Below, in pieces: positions 41,401 to 46,848 of a DNA stretch of 64,000 nucleotides. Where the stretch lies: the NCBI GenBank assembly GCA_030710605.1, contig CP092863.1, forward strand, positions 135,871,069 to 135,935,068, read 5' to 3'. The stretch comes from Cordylochernes scorpioides (lineage: Eukaryota > Arthropoda > Arachnida > Pseudoscorpiones > Chernetidae). Within the stretch, counting starts at the first letter, position 1; each line of letters begins with the position of its first letter. A program made the translations under genes and the position numbers. The notes beneath the pieces are model-generated. The model saw nothing but the letters and a program-made list of their open reading frames with translations. It had not been told where the DNA came from and made no database searches.

Positions 41401-42275
41401 AGACCTGGAGGCTGTTGGGTTCTGTGCTGCATGGAGTACAGGAGCTCCATCCATGCTTCCTTTCTGTGCTGAATCTGTATAAGACTGGTGGTCTTAATAA
41501 ATCTGTATGTGTGTATCAAATATTGTTGGGTTCTGTGCTGCATGGAGTACAGGAGCTCCATCTATGCTTCTTTTCTGTGCTGAATCTGTATAAGACTGGA
41601 GGTCTTAATAAAGTTGTATGTGTGTATCAAATATTGTTGGGTTCTGTGCTGCATGGAGTACAGGAGCTCCATCTATGCTTCCTTTCTGTGCTGAATCTGT
41701 ATATGACTGGTGGTCTTAATAAAGCTGTATGTGTGTATCAAATATTGTTGGGTTCTGTGCTGCCTGGAGTATAGGAGCTCCATCTATGGTTCCTTTCTGT
41801 GGTGAATCTATAAGACCGATTACTTAATAAAGCTGTATGTGTGTATCAAATATTGTTGGGTTCTGTGCTGCCTGGAGTATAGGAGCTCCATCTATGGTTC
41901 CTTTCTGTGGTGAATCTATAAGACCGATTACTTAATAAAGCTGTATGTGTGTATCAAATATTGTTGGGTTCTGTGCTGCCTGGAGTATAGGAGCTCCATC
42001 TATGGTTCCTTTCTGTGGTGAATCTATTAGACCGATTACTTAATAAAGCTGTATGTGTGTATCAAATATTGTTGGGTTCTGTGCTGCCTGGAGTATAGGA
42101 GCTCCATCTATGGTTCCTTTCTGTGGTGAATCTATTAGACCGATTATTTAATAAAGCTGTATGTGTGTGTTTTTAACGTGATAAAAACCTAAGAGTAGGG
42201 ATGATATTACCTTAGCCATGTTCTTCATGAGCTCCCAAGGACACTCCTGGTCGTCCATCATCCGTTCGTGAACAC
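17367..42275 (-). CDS. DGKQ: diacylglycerol kinase theta, C-terminal nine exons (N-terminus not in view)
   Basis: Nine exons on the minus strand, each bounded by AG and GT, join without frame conflict into 1517 coding bases (504 complete residues plus part of one). The enzyme phosphorylates diacylglycerol to phosphatidic acid, which ends C1-domain signalling. The order of parts is: a pre-kinase segment with [19 protein letters not shown] (human DGK theta has a similar STFALYVGGLPPGLS), the catalytic domain with [19 protein letters not shown] and [19 protein letters not shown], and the accessory domain with [48 protein letters not shown] and [10 protein letters not shown], ending in a basic tail. 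[10 protein letters not shown] and SWGSGAN favour the theta type over other DGKs. The three C1 domains expected upstream are not found. Introns of 1-8 kb are loaded with repeats. Confidence 0.95.
17893..18086. repeat. ~194 bp palindrome related to the hammerhead family
   Basis: The left arm (CCTGACCAGGAGCACATGTG ... CTAAACATTGATTTAGCCTG) and right arm (CAGGCTGAATTCATGTTTAG ... CACATGTGCTCCTGGTCAGG) are inverted copies of ~85 bases with few mismatches around a short centre. Each arm matches 6031-6122 but lacks the ribozyme. Confidence 0.85.
18520..18880 (+). repeat. dispersed LTR-like repeat L350, copy 1
   Basis: It matches 42690-43075 over ~350 bases, including GTTGTTGTTTCCCGATGGCC, TTCTTACGCCTTAAGCCAGG and CTCAATTAAAG. 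It has no coding text. It could be a solo LTR, but no clean target duplication was found. Confidence 0.7.
19320..19442 (+). repeat. monomer of the AATAAA-bearing repeat T111
   Basis: It has the same order as the tandem array at 41395-42170: CTGCCTGGAGTATATAAGCT, CTTCCTGTGGTGAATCTGTA, then CTTAATAAAGCTGTATGTGT. Further single copies lie at ~39700-39775 and ~40190-40300. Confidence 0.75.
19559..19657 (-). CDS. DGKQ: DGK theta exon with the PVQVDGEPW motif
   Basis: 33 codons, phase 0 on both sides, from TTTTCCAG to AAG followed by GTACGT. It encodes [18 protein letters not shown] and the following WIQGPG-type loop of the accessory domain. A mariner element ends only 39 bases before its acceptor. 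Confidence 0.95.
19697..21020 (+). mobile_element. mariner element (Mariner-1), inactive
   Basis: 28-bp perfect terminal inverted repeats (CGAGGGTTGTCCGTTAAATA...) are flanked by TA at 19695-19696 and 21021-21022. It lies in a DGK theta intron with its left end 39 bases from an exon. The transposase is split by frame changes. Confidence 0.93.
19860..20921 (+). pseudogene. Mariner-1 transposase, frameshifted
   Basis: The text starts near [13 protein letters not shown], shifts near 19915, then reads [34 protein letters not shown] and [14 protein letters not shown], the paired helix-turn-helix DNA-binding part. The first catalytic Asp is in [11 protein letters not shown] (where GDE is usual). 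A new frame from 20494 has the middle part, and the last frame (20688-20921) has [20 protein letters not shown] with the third Asp, ending [11 protein letters not shown]. At least three frame breaks make it dead. The enzyme would cut and rejoin at TA sites. Confidence 0.88.
21030..22143 (+). mobile_element. mariner element (Mariner-2), decayed, left end missing
   Basis: The right end ...CCGACTTATGGGACACCCCTCG, followed by TA, is a mariner-type terminus, but no matching left terminus is present beside Mariner-1. It belongs to a different mariner lineage from Mariner-1, judged by the protein text. Confidence 0.85.
21040..22075 (+). pseudogene. Mariner-2 transposase, decayed
   Basis: It reads [37 protein letters not shown], then [16 protein letters not shown] and an in-frame TAG at 21409-21411. 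[20 protein letters not shown] and FVTMDETW follow, then a deletion of about ten residues where HYYTPES-like text is expected and a frame change. [34 protein letters not shown] and [20 protein letters not shown] complete the catalytic part, and [16 protein letters not shown] text ends it. Confidence 0.85.
22402..22612 (+). mobile_element. tRNA-derived SINE, copy 2
   Basis: The head GGATCGGTGGAAGGGTGGTC and box B region CCCGGGATTGAACCCCGC are followed by an A run and the same body as at 13432 (GATTCTTGCAAAAGT, GAGTGCAAGTAACAAA). It lies in a DGK theta intron. Confidence 0.75.
22747..22912 (-). CDS. DGKQ: DGK theta exon, accessory domain ([11 protein letters not shown])
   Basis: 166 bases, entering in phase 2 (AG from the preceding exon) and leaving in phase 0 at CAT followed by GTAAGT. 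It reads [17 protein letters not shown] and continues to VRIAQGAH, closely matching the DGK accessory domain. Confidence 0.95.
23066..23310. repeat. D140 repeat, copy 2, with a short inverted partner
   Basis: 23157-23300 matches 6479-6625. At 23066-23092 the text GTGAAAAACGTTTAAAAATA is the reverse complement of the sequence that follows copy 1 at ~6630-6655, so the locus is a partial fold-back. Confidence 0.65.
24110..24480. repeat. ~173 bp diverged direct repeats inside Helitron-2
   Basis: AATTTCATTCATGTGCTCAA with GAGGACCTTAACAAAATTT at 24121 recurs at 24294 and, more diverged, at ~24466. Weaker copies may continue to ~24790. Confidence 0.7.
24838..25915. repeat. three ~360 bp direct repeats inside Helitron-2
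   Basis: GTCTTTTTGAAGTCCTTTTT recurs at 24840, 25200 and 25562. CATTGCCGTATCCAGCGGTT (or a close form) recurs once per unit. Each unit appears to consist of two related ~180 bp halves, which would make it a dimer of the older ~173 bp repeat. Confidence 0.8.
25978..26301 (+). CDS. Helitron protein N-terminal fragment
   Basis: 107 residues from an ATG placed just after TTTTTTTTCAG, a splice-acceptor-like tract also seen before the ATG in Helitron-1. It starts [20 protein letters not shown], continues with Arg/Glu-rich text ([20 protein letters not shown]) and ends with [20 protein letters not shown], the first part of the CxxC segment that precedes the Rep domain in Helitron proteins. A TAA then cuts it off. 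Whether the short protein is made is unknown. Confidence 0.65.
   Translation: MPRHSRRLLGRNTAASRRYRNARAIETPLQSETRRALRRLRYSEARVAATQTMQVPVQRIQLWTHKPFSGLQYNAHIDYKADSSVDIGQMSRVCQFCSALRFKDDVM
26356..27661 (-). mobile_element. DD37D (maT-like) Tc1/mariner-superfamily element, structurally complete
   Basis: 24-bp perfect terminal inverted repeats (CAGGGTGTACCAGGTAAATT...) are flanked by TA at 26354-26355 and 27662-27663. One uninterrupted transposase frame fills it. It is nested in Helitron-2, so it is younger than that element. Confidence 0.95.
26480..27520 (-). CDS. DD37D transposase, intact frame
   Basis: 346 residues from the ATG at 27520; an upstream GTG at 27535 is not a likely animal start. 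The N-terminal third has two helix-turn-helix parts ([40 protein letters not shown]). The catalytic part has [12 protein letters not shown] (Asp ~155), [12 protein letters not shown] (Asp ~247) and [14 protein letters not shown] (Asp ~285), with 37 residues between the last two, the spacing of the DD37D/maT group. It ends [12 protein letters not shown], normal for the family. It would excise and insert the element at TA. No stop or frame change is visible, so it may be active. Confidence 0.93.
   Translation of the reverse strand: MKSNREFENRAAIIVALRAGRSPKEIVDFLKLPKTTIHRVKKQFDEADSNKEGIATRKKHSRRSDRVRGEEFVKNVKEKIDGNPGKRMRAIAKEMDVGSMTIVRTIHEDLGLKSYALRKGQLLTENMKNNRKGKAAALLNNLKHDSFGMLRFFSDEKNFDVDQKVNPRNDRWICKDPSEIPVVMHTKFPASVMVLGVISSEGDVMPPHFFEKGLRMNADTYINVLETVVKPWMDMVVAGRKYVFQQDSAPAHKAKKTQSWLTLNVPSHWGPDIWPPNSPDCNPLDYYVWGVVERDVNKAPHTTIQSVKKAVHTVMTQMDKVIVAKVCASFRTRLETVVANNGNYIE
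27928..28870. other. intron sequence of DGK theta without identified genes
   Basis: It includes a GC-rich patch at 28206-28484 with an unbroken but low-complexity minus frame (Gly/Arg/Gln-rich) and a plus frame at 28647-28841. Neither resembles a known family. Confidence 0.4.
28880..30735 (+). repeat. 49-bp minisatellite with built-in hairpin, about 36-37 copies
   Basis: Unit text runs GGATCTACAAGAACATG, TTGATGATACCAATTAC, GTTCTTGTAGAGCAA. CTACAAGAAC and GTTCTTGTAG in each unit are perfect inverted repeats separated by ~20 bases. Variants at a few sites (GAGCATGTTGACG versus GAACATGTTGATG; TTTATAAG) recur at 539 bp (29442 and 29981), eleven units apart, showing higher-order duplication. It ends ~50 bases from the DGK exon at 30787. 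Confidence 0.95.
30787..30942 (-). CDS. DGKQ: DGK theta exon, accessory domain ([12 protein letters not shown])
   Basis: 156 bases after CTATATACAG, ending CTCAG followed by GTAGGT. It reads [15 protein letters not shown] and on to [15 protein letters not shown] 49-bp tandem array begins about 40-50 bases past its donor. Confidence 0.95.
31203..35106 (-). repeat. minisatellite derived from the DGK exon donor site, 47/55-bp units in ~102-bp dimers
   Basis: Two alternating unit types share CTGCTGTTGATG (or CTACTGTTGATG). One adds ...ACAATATAGCTGCCGTG, the other ...GTTTCCATCTAGCTGTCTTA. The GTTTCCATCTAG mark repeats at 102 bp. On the transcribed strand every unit reads CAACAGCAG or CAACAGTAG followed by GTGTGT or GTGTCT, the same junction as the real exon end CAACAGCAG followed by GTACGT at 35109. 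The unit nearest the exon repeats the real donor and its next ~20 intron bases exactly (GT at 35021-35020). Confidence 0.95.
35109..35303 (-). CDS. DGKQ: DGK theta exon joining catalytic and accessory domains
   Basis: 195 bases from GGGCGCAG to AACAGCAG followed by GTACGTGC. It reads [13 protein letters not shown], a Ser/Thr/Ala-rich insert, then [18 protein letters not shown] and EEHPDRFNS. This acceptor restores the usual LDRWT junction. A second AG 45 bases upstream (exon start 35348) is in the same phase and would add 15 residues. The donor end of this exon is the seed of the minisatellite at 31203-35106. Confidence 0.93.
35380..36055. other. intron sequence, nothing identified
   Basis: No frame, repeat array or tRNA was recognised in this part of the DGK theta intron. 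Confidence 0.4.
36060..36165 (+). repeat. R111-family unit fragment
   Basis: AAACTTAAGGAAATTCCATC, CGGGATTCAGACAATAACTC and GTGACCTTTGTAGA match the R111 unit, then the text changes into the repeat at 36160. Confidence 0.7.
36160..36320 (+). repeat. dispersed repeat shared with 49545-49715
   Basis: CCGCAAATGTTTCTTTTAAA, GGATGAAGTATGAAAGGATG and TGAAGAGTAATGATAAACGG recur with few changes inside Mariner-3. Its nature is unknown. Confidence 0.7.
36325..36475. repeat. right end of an R111-family element
   Basis: GAGATAACCAAGTGTGAAC, CTCTGTCTTC, then TCCGGCGAAAAATCA and GACTTTCCACTCTCACAGG reproduce the right inverted arm seen at 12196-12320. Confidence 0.7.
36987..37102 (+). tRNA. tRNA-Leu (anticodon CAA) with intron
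   Basis: GTCAGGA (36987-36993) pairs with TTCTGAC (37095-37101). The D region is TGGCCGAGTGGTCTAAGGCGCC and the anticodon stem CCAGA/TCTGG. CAA is at 37021-37023 and a 32-base intron (37025-37056) begins one base after it, the usual place for an animal tRNA-Leu(CAA) intron. The T-loop is TTCGAAT. One T-stem pair is broken (T where G is usual at its loop end), which could weaken box B. A run of seven T or more follows from 37104 as polymerase III terminator. It lies in a DGK intron on the opposite strand. Confidence 0.85.
37103..37112 (+). terminator. polymerase III terminator of tRNA-Leu
   Basis: An uninterrupted T run starts two bases after the last tRNA base. Confidence 0.7.
37113..37190 (+). 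mobile_element. tRNA-like SINE head directly behind tRNA-Leu
   Basis: GTCGGTGGACGAGTAGGTAA and CCGGGATCGAATCCCGCG resemble the heads at 13432 and 22402. The SINE body that follows those two copies is not evident here. Confidence 0.55.
37581..37963 (-). CDS. DGKQ: DGK theta exon, catalytic domain
   Basis: 383 bases from GTTTCCAG to GGACAG followed by GTACTG. It holds the ATP- and substrate-binding motifs [26 protein letters not shown] and [20 protein letters not shown] and ends at EEIWLD. It is markedly GC-richer than the introns around it. Confidence 0.96.
38018..38230. repeat. R111-family element end
   Basis: Contains one R111 unit fragment (CTTTCAGAATGTATATCAGG, TTACAGTGCCCTTTATTGAA), then GAGATAATCAAGTCTGAAT, CTCTGTCTCC, an A run, GACGACCGATGACATT and the outer arm GTCTCCATGAGTGTAA. 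Confidence 0.7.
38430..38975 (+). repeat. R111 array, four units, plus outer arm
   Basis: Four ~111 bp units (starts near 38446, 38548, 38660 and 38770) end in GATAACCAAGTGTGAAC and the outer arm with GATGACCAGCGATATCA. The unit matches that at 11885-12225. It lies ~60 bases from a DGK exon. Confidence 0.8.
39033..39220 (-). CDS. DGKQ: DGK theta exon before the catalytic domain
   Basis: 188 bases, entering in phase 1 (C from the preceding exon) after TGTGTATAG and ending ATCAAG followed by GTACGT in phase 0. It reads [20 protein letters not shown], then [16 protein letters not shown] and [12 protein letters not shown]. The length to the kinase start equals that of human DGK theta. A nearer AG (39211) breaks the frame. 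Confidence 0.88.
39330..39395 (+). repeat. short relic of the hammerhead-family unit body
   Basis: TCTGATCGTGAAACTGAA and CAATCGGAATAAATATCAAC correspond to part of the units at 44436-48760. The ribozyme itself is absent. Confidence 0.55.
39918..40118 (-). pseudogene. GC-rich coding-like fragment, probably from a transposon
   Basis: The minus frame reads [20 protein letters not shown], then [20 protein letters not shown] and [17 protein letters not shown] before a stop. About 100 bases further on the same strand is CAATAAAGTG, a poly(A)-signal-like text. The composition differs sharply from the intron around it. It resembles the 3' end of a transposon gene with its poly(A) region. I do not know the family. 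Confidence 0.4.
40379..40532 (-). CDS. DGKQ: DGK theta exon with [13 protein letters not shown]
   Basis: 154 bases from GGTCCCAG to GAAGC followed by GTAAGT. It reads [19 protein letters not shown] and then [19 protein letters not shown]. Copies of its acceptor and first ~15 bases form the repeat array at 40533-41112. Confidence 0.93.
40533..41112 (-). repeat. minisatellite derived from a DGK exon acceptor site, about ten diverged copies
   Basis: On the transcribed strand units read ...GTGTGACCAG followed by GAGTCCGTC, then GATAC or AACAATGA-type spacer. This is the acceptor and first bases of the exon at 40532 (GGTCCCAG, GAGTCCGTCCGG). Copies are ~50-60 bp apart and increasingly diverged away from the exon (GAACTCC, GGACTTC, GGATTTC variants on the plus strand). 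Confidence 0.85.
41395..42170 (+). repeat. T111 array, seven ~111 bp units each with AATAAA
   Basis: Each unit reads TGTTGGGTTCTGTGCTGC, TGGAGTACAGGAGCTCCATC, CTTTCTGTG.TGAATCT, then CTTAATAAAGCTGTATGTGT. Starts are at ~41413, 41524, 41636 and onward. A long plus frame through it is only repeat translation. It ends ~40 bases before the DGK exon at 42211. Confidence 0.9.
42211..42275 (-). CDS. DGKQ: DGK theta exon, first one visible
   Basis: 65 bases from CATACAG to GCTAAG followed by GTAATA. It enters in phase 1 (two bases finish a codon) and leaves in phase 0. It reads [21 protein letters not shown] apart from the split first codon. I did not find the exon that precedes it. Confidence 0.8.
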
Positions 42276-42689
42276 CTGTATGGAACACAAGCCATGGTAT
42301 GGAACAATATAGATGTTTGAATACTGGATTGGTCTCTGTATAATATCCCACACTCTATATACACTCATGTACTTAAGGAAGTTGTACATTCAATTTCAGA
42401 CAATAACTCTGAAAGATATTTGATACACAGTGACCTTTATTGAACCGAGATAACCATGTGCGCGCCAACACTTATATATATATATTAATTGATAAATAAT
42501 TTATGGTATATTTACCATAATAAATGGTAAATAATTTATTTACCAAAATTCCAGTTGGATGAACGCCAACCTTTTTCGAGGTTTTGCAACAAATTTATGT
42601 CAACAACAAACTCAGCGCCACATAACGTCAAAAGATTTGAGTTAAAAGAATATGTTTTGCCTATATATATATATTCAATGGGGAATATA

Positions 42690-43075
42690 TATATCTTATG
42701 TTAAAATATTATTTTATTTAAAATTATATATCATCGATTCAAATATTCTGTTAAATCGACCACCAGAGGTCGCGCTTTTTCTTTTATATAACCCGTTGTT
42801 GTTGTTTCCCGCTGGCCGGCCCAAACCTTTTGTACATTATGTAAATAAGTTATTCATTTTTTTATTCTTACGCCTTAAGCCAGGCAGTACCTTTACTAAA
42901 TTATGGTTTTTTTCTCTCTATATATATATATTGCATAAGCTCAATTAAAGCTATTTCTAATCTTCATTATTTTAGCTATTTTTATTTTCAAGATTTTAAC
43001 CACGACTGCATTACCATACCATAATCCTCAACATGATCAAAAATCAAGCAGAAAAATCTCTTTTTTTATTTATAA
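42690..43075 (+). repeat. L350 LTR-like repeat, copy 2
   Basis: It matches 18520-18880 (GTTGTTGTTTCCCGCTGGCC, TTCTTACGCCTTAAGCCAGG, TTTTAACCACGACTGCATTA), with an extra AT microsatellite near 42915. Confidence 0.7.
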
Positions 43076-43299
43076 TAATATAAATAAGCTGGGCCTCTAT
43101 AAAAGATTCAGAAAGCATAAATAGGAAAATTGACCTACCAGAAATTTACAGAAATTTATATCTTCCTAAATTATTTATTTATTTTTATTTTTGTATATAT
43201 TTATGTCATAATTTGTATATAATTGTATGCACCCCGACCCACTATGCATGTACAATGTATGACTTTCAAAGATTTAATAAAGAATAAGGTAACTGGAGG

Positions 43300-44045
43300 A
43301 AAGAAAGTGGCAACAAGACATAGGAAGCAGGCTAAAAGCGGGCACCAGTATAAATAACTTGTACAGTCAATACTTCCTGGCAAGCCCGGACGTATCTAGT
43401 ATCCGCAGAAGTTATATTAGTATAGAGACGCCCAACATTTCCGGACAGAACCGGACGTATTTGATAACGCGGAAGTAAATAGAGTCGAACTAACACCCGA
43501 TACTTCCTATCAGGCCGGGCATATCTTTCACCAAAGAAAGCCGCCGGTCCAATTAGGAAGGAATAACTAAATAGGTCAACCAATAGAAAAACGGACACGT
43601 TCCATCCTTCGACCAATGGGAAGGAAGACAACTCGTGGTGTTAAATCGAAAGACAAGAATTGTCAGTAGCGACTTGGCTCCCACCGAGTTCGGATCAGCC
43701 TTCGACTTGCTCCCACCAAGGTAACATCTGTTCTAGAGATCTCTCTCTCAGCTCAGCTCATAGCTAAGTCAATCACCACCATGTGATCAGATAAGGAACA
43801 ATCAAAATCGCTCCGCTCTTCTCAAGCTTTCTTTCCTCCAACCCAGTTGCCTTTTATTTTCAAACCCCATCACGTGTCCTGATTATTCCTAACTGTATGC
43901 TTCAACTTCCACTCAAACGACTGCGCTTCAACCAAATCTCACCATTCTCATCGAACAACAAGAAATTCCGCAACGATATTGTCACAGAACGGTTAAGTCG
44001 ACAGAATTCTACAACAGTGTAATACATCAAATATTGCAGTGTAAT
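43300..44045 (+). repeat. promoter-like, LTR-like segment
   Basis: GC-rich text with four GGACGTAT- or CCGGACG-type motifs at 43387-43515 and CCAAT-type boxes at ~43548, 43580 and 43613 is followed by GTTAAGTCGACAGAATTCTA near 43990-44010, which resembles the GTCGACAGGAT text behind other LTRs in this window. It may be a solo LTR. No coding frame is convincing. Confidence 0.4.
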
Positions 44046-44630
44046 AACTTTGGATTATATTACATTTATACTTGTAATATATTTTTATTTATATATATCA
44101 ACACAACATATTGAATCATAGTCCTCACTCATTTTATTTTCTAATATTTATCAGTCTCTTCATTTATTTAATCAAATGGTTATTTAATCATATACTCTTT
44201 TAATTATTATTATTATTAAATTTAACAATTGTAAATATATTTTATATACAGTGAAATTTTCATTAGATGGTTTCTTGCTTTGGTCTTGTATAGCGTGAGT
44301 GGATCACATGCCCACGTGATTTAGTTTAAATCAAAGAAAAGCCTTGATAAAGAGAGGCGTGTTGCCCCTAGAAATATTGGCTGATTAATAAATTTATATC
44401 CAATATACGCTTTATATATATATATATATATATATGAAAAAATAGTACAAATGTAACATTGTACTGGGATAAGGTGCATAAATCATGAAAAAAGAAAAAG
44501 GCATCTCCTTATCGTGCAACTGAAAGTTGCTGATGGCTGAGCGCCATCTATCGGAATAAATATCAACTATTCTCGTTGATTTTTTTTATTCCATAATTGG
44601 CCAAATACCCATTCTTGATTAATCAAGAAA

Positions 44631-44684
44631 AGCTAACCACGGACGCGTTTCGGGCTGTTGGCCCTCATCAGCGTGGTGCAAGCT
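44631..44684 (-). ncRNA. hammerhead ribozyme, type I, unit 1
   Basis: Minus strand: stem I strands AGCT+ACCACG and CGTGGT+AGCT with an internal loop, core CTGATGA (44671-44665), stem II GGGC/GCCC with loop CAACA, GAAA, minimal stem III in ACGCGT and GTC, with predicted cleavage between 44642 and 44641. All invariant core bases of the hammerhead family are present. Confidence 0.92.
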
Positions 44685-44976
44685 GTACCTCAAAGACCAA
44701 AAAAAATTGGTCATTAAGGCATCCTGAAAAATCATGAAACGGGTAGTTAAGGCCAGAATTGCGTGAGGACTCTACACAATGTGAAAAAATAGTACAAATG
44801 TAACATTGTACTGGGATAAGGTGCATAAATCATGAAAAAGAAAAAGGCATCTCCTTATCGTGCAACTGAAAGTTGCTGATGGCTGAGCGCCATCTATCGG
44901 AATAAATATCAACTATTCTCGTTGATTTTTTTTATTCCATAATTGGCCAAATACCCATTCTTGATTAATCAAGAAA

Positions 44977-45030
44977 AGCTAACCACGGACGCGTTTCGGG
45001 CTGTTGGCCCTCATCAGCGTGGTGCAAGCT
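44977..45030 (-). ncRNA. hammerhead ribozyme, type I, unit 2
   Basis: Same core and stems as unit 1; CTGATGA at 45017-45011, predicted cleavage between 44988 and 44987. Confidence 0.92.
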
Positions 45031-45326
45031 GTACCTCAAAGACCAAAAAAAAAAATTGGTCATTAAGGCATCCTGAAAAATCATGAAACGGGTAGTTAAG
45101 GCCAGAATTGCGTGAGGACTCTACACAATGTGAAAAAATAGTACAAATGTAACATTGTACTGGGATAAGGTGCATAAATCATGAAAAAAGAAAAAGGCAT
45201 CTCCTTATCGTGCAACTGAAAGTTGCTGATGGCTGAGCGCCATCTATCGGAATAAATATCAACTATTCTCGTTGATTTTTTTTATTCCATAATTGGCCAA
45301 ATACCCATTCTTGATTAATCAAGAAA

Positions 45327-45380
45327 AGCTAACCACGGACGCGTTTCGGGCTGTTGGCCCTCATCAGCGTGGTGCAAGCT
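45327..45380 (-). ncRNA. hammerhead ribozyme, type I, unit 3
   Basis: CTGATGA at 45367-45361; predicted cleavage between 45338 and 45337. No base change in the ribozyme. Confidence 0.92.
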
Positions 45381-45680
45381 GTACCTCAAAGACCAAAAAA
45401 AAAAAAATTGGTCATTAAGGCATCCTGAAAAATCATGAAACGGGTAGTTAAGGCCAGAATTGCGTGAGGACTCTACACAATGTGAAAAAATAGTACAAAT
45501 GTAACATTGTACTGGGATAAGGTGCATAAATCATGAAAAAAGAAAAAGGCATCTCCTTATCGTGCAACTGAAAGTTGCTGATGGCTGAGCGCCATCTATC
45601 GGAATAAATATCAACTATTCTCGTTGATTTTTTTTTTATTCCATAATTGGCCAAATACCCATTCTTGATTAATCAAGAAA

Positions 45681-45734
45681 AGCTAACCACGGACGCGTTT
45701 CGGGCTGTTGGCCCTCATCAGCGTGGTGCAAGCT
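45681..45734 (-). ncRNA. hammerhead ribozyme, type I, unit 4
   Basis: CTGATGA at 45721-45715; the linker behind it has a duplicated AAAGACC and a long A run, making the distance to the next core 363 bp. Confidence 0.92.
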
Positions 45735-46043
45735 GTACCTCAAAGACCAAAAGACCAAAAAAAAAAAAAAAATTGGTCATTAAGGCATCCTGAAAAATCA
45801 TGAAACGGGTAGTTAAGGCCAGAATTGCGTGAGGACTCTACACAATGTGAAAAAATAGTACAAATGTAACATTGTACTGGGATAAGGTGCATAAATCATG
45901 AAAAAAGAAAAAGGCATCTCCTTATCGTGCAACTGAAAGTTGCTGATGGCTGAGCGTCATCTATCGGAATAAATATCAACTATTCTCGTTGATTTTTTTT
46001 ATTCCATAATTGGCCAAATACCCATTCTTGATTAATCAAGAAA

Positions 46044-46097
46044 AGCTAACCACGGACGCGTTTCGGGCTGTTGGCCCTCATCAGCGTGGTGCAAGCT
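46044..46097 (-). ncRNA. hammerhead ribozyme, type I, unit 5
   Basis: CTGATGA at 46084-46078; predicted cleavage between 46055 and 46054. Confidence 0.92.
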
Positions 46098-46390
46098 GTA
46101 CCTCAAAGACCAAAAAAAATTGGTCATTAAGGCATCCTGAAAAATCATGAAACGGGTAGTTAAGGCCAGAATTGCGTGAGGACTCTACACAATGTGAAAA
46201 AATAGTACAAATGTAACATTGTACTGGGATAAGGTGCATAAATCATGAAAAAAGAAAAAGGCATCTCCTTATCGTGCAACTGAAAGTTGCTGATGGCTGA
46301 GCGCCATCTATCGGAATAAATATCAACTATTCTCGTTGATTTTTTTTATTCCATAATTGGCCAAATACCCATTCTTGATTAATCAAGAAA

Positions 46391-46444
46391 AGCTAACCAC
46401 GGACGCGTTTCGGGCTGTTGGCCCTCATCAGCGTGGTGCAAGCT
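46391..46444 (-). ncRNA. hammerhead ribozyme, type I, unit 6
   Basis: CTGATGA at 46431-46425; predicted cleavage between 46402 and 46401. The A run in the following linker is 19 long. Confidence 0.92.
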
Positions 46445-46749
46445 GTACCTCAAAGACCAAAAAAAAAAAAAAAAAAATTGGTCATTAAGGCATCCTGAAA
46501 AATCATGAAACGGGTAGTTAAGGCCAGAATTGCGTGAGGACTCTACACAATGTGAAAAAATAGTACAAATGTAACATTGTACTGGGATAAGGTGCATAAA
46601 TCATGAAAAAAGAAAAAGGCATCTCCTTATCGTGCAACTGAAAGTTGCTGATGGCTGAGCGCCATCTATCGGAATAAATATCAACTATTCTCGTTGATTT
46701 TTTTTATTCCATAATTGGCCAAATACCCATTCTTGATTAATCAAGAAAA

Positions 46750-46786
46750 GCTAACCACGGACGCGTTTCGGGCTGTTGGCCCTCAT
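46750..46786 (-). ncRNA. truncated hammerhead ribozyme at the inversion centre
   Basis: The minus copy has GAAA, stem II and ATGAG but ends at CTCAT (46782-46786), so the first bases of CTGATGA and the upstream strand of stem I are missing. It abuts the start of the plus-strand half. Confidence 0.85.
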
Positions 46787-46794
46787 TGAGGTAC

Positions 46795-46848
46795 AGCTTG
46801 CACCACGCTGATGAGGGCCAACAGCCCGAAACGCGTCCGTGGTTAGCT
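46795..46848 (+). ncRNA. hammerhead ribozyme, type I, unit 8
   Basis: First plus-strand copy: CTGATGA 46808-46814, GAAA 46828-46831, GTC 46835-46837 with predicted cleavage after 46837; stem I pairs 46802-46807 with 46838-46843 and 46795-46798 with 46845-46848. Confidence 0.93.

Noticed and set aside
41307..41774. A 155-codon frame with internal repeats
   Set aside because: It is the translation of the 111-bp T111 array, whose unit length is a multiple of three; no known protein motif.
43201..43631. Minus frames of 60-99 codons as an upstream DGK exon or promoter gene
   Set aside because: No DGK or C1-domain likeness; the text fits an LTR-like promoter repeat on the plus strand better.
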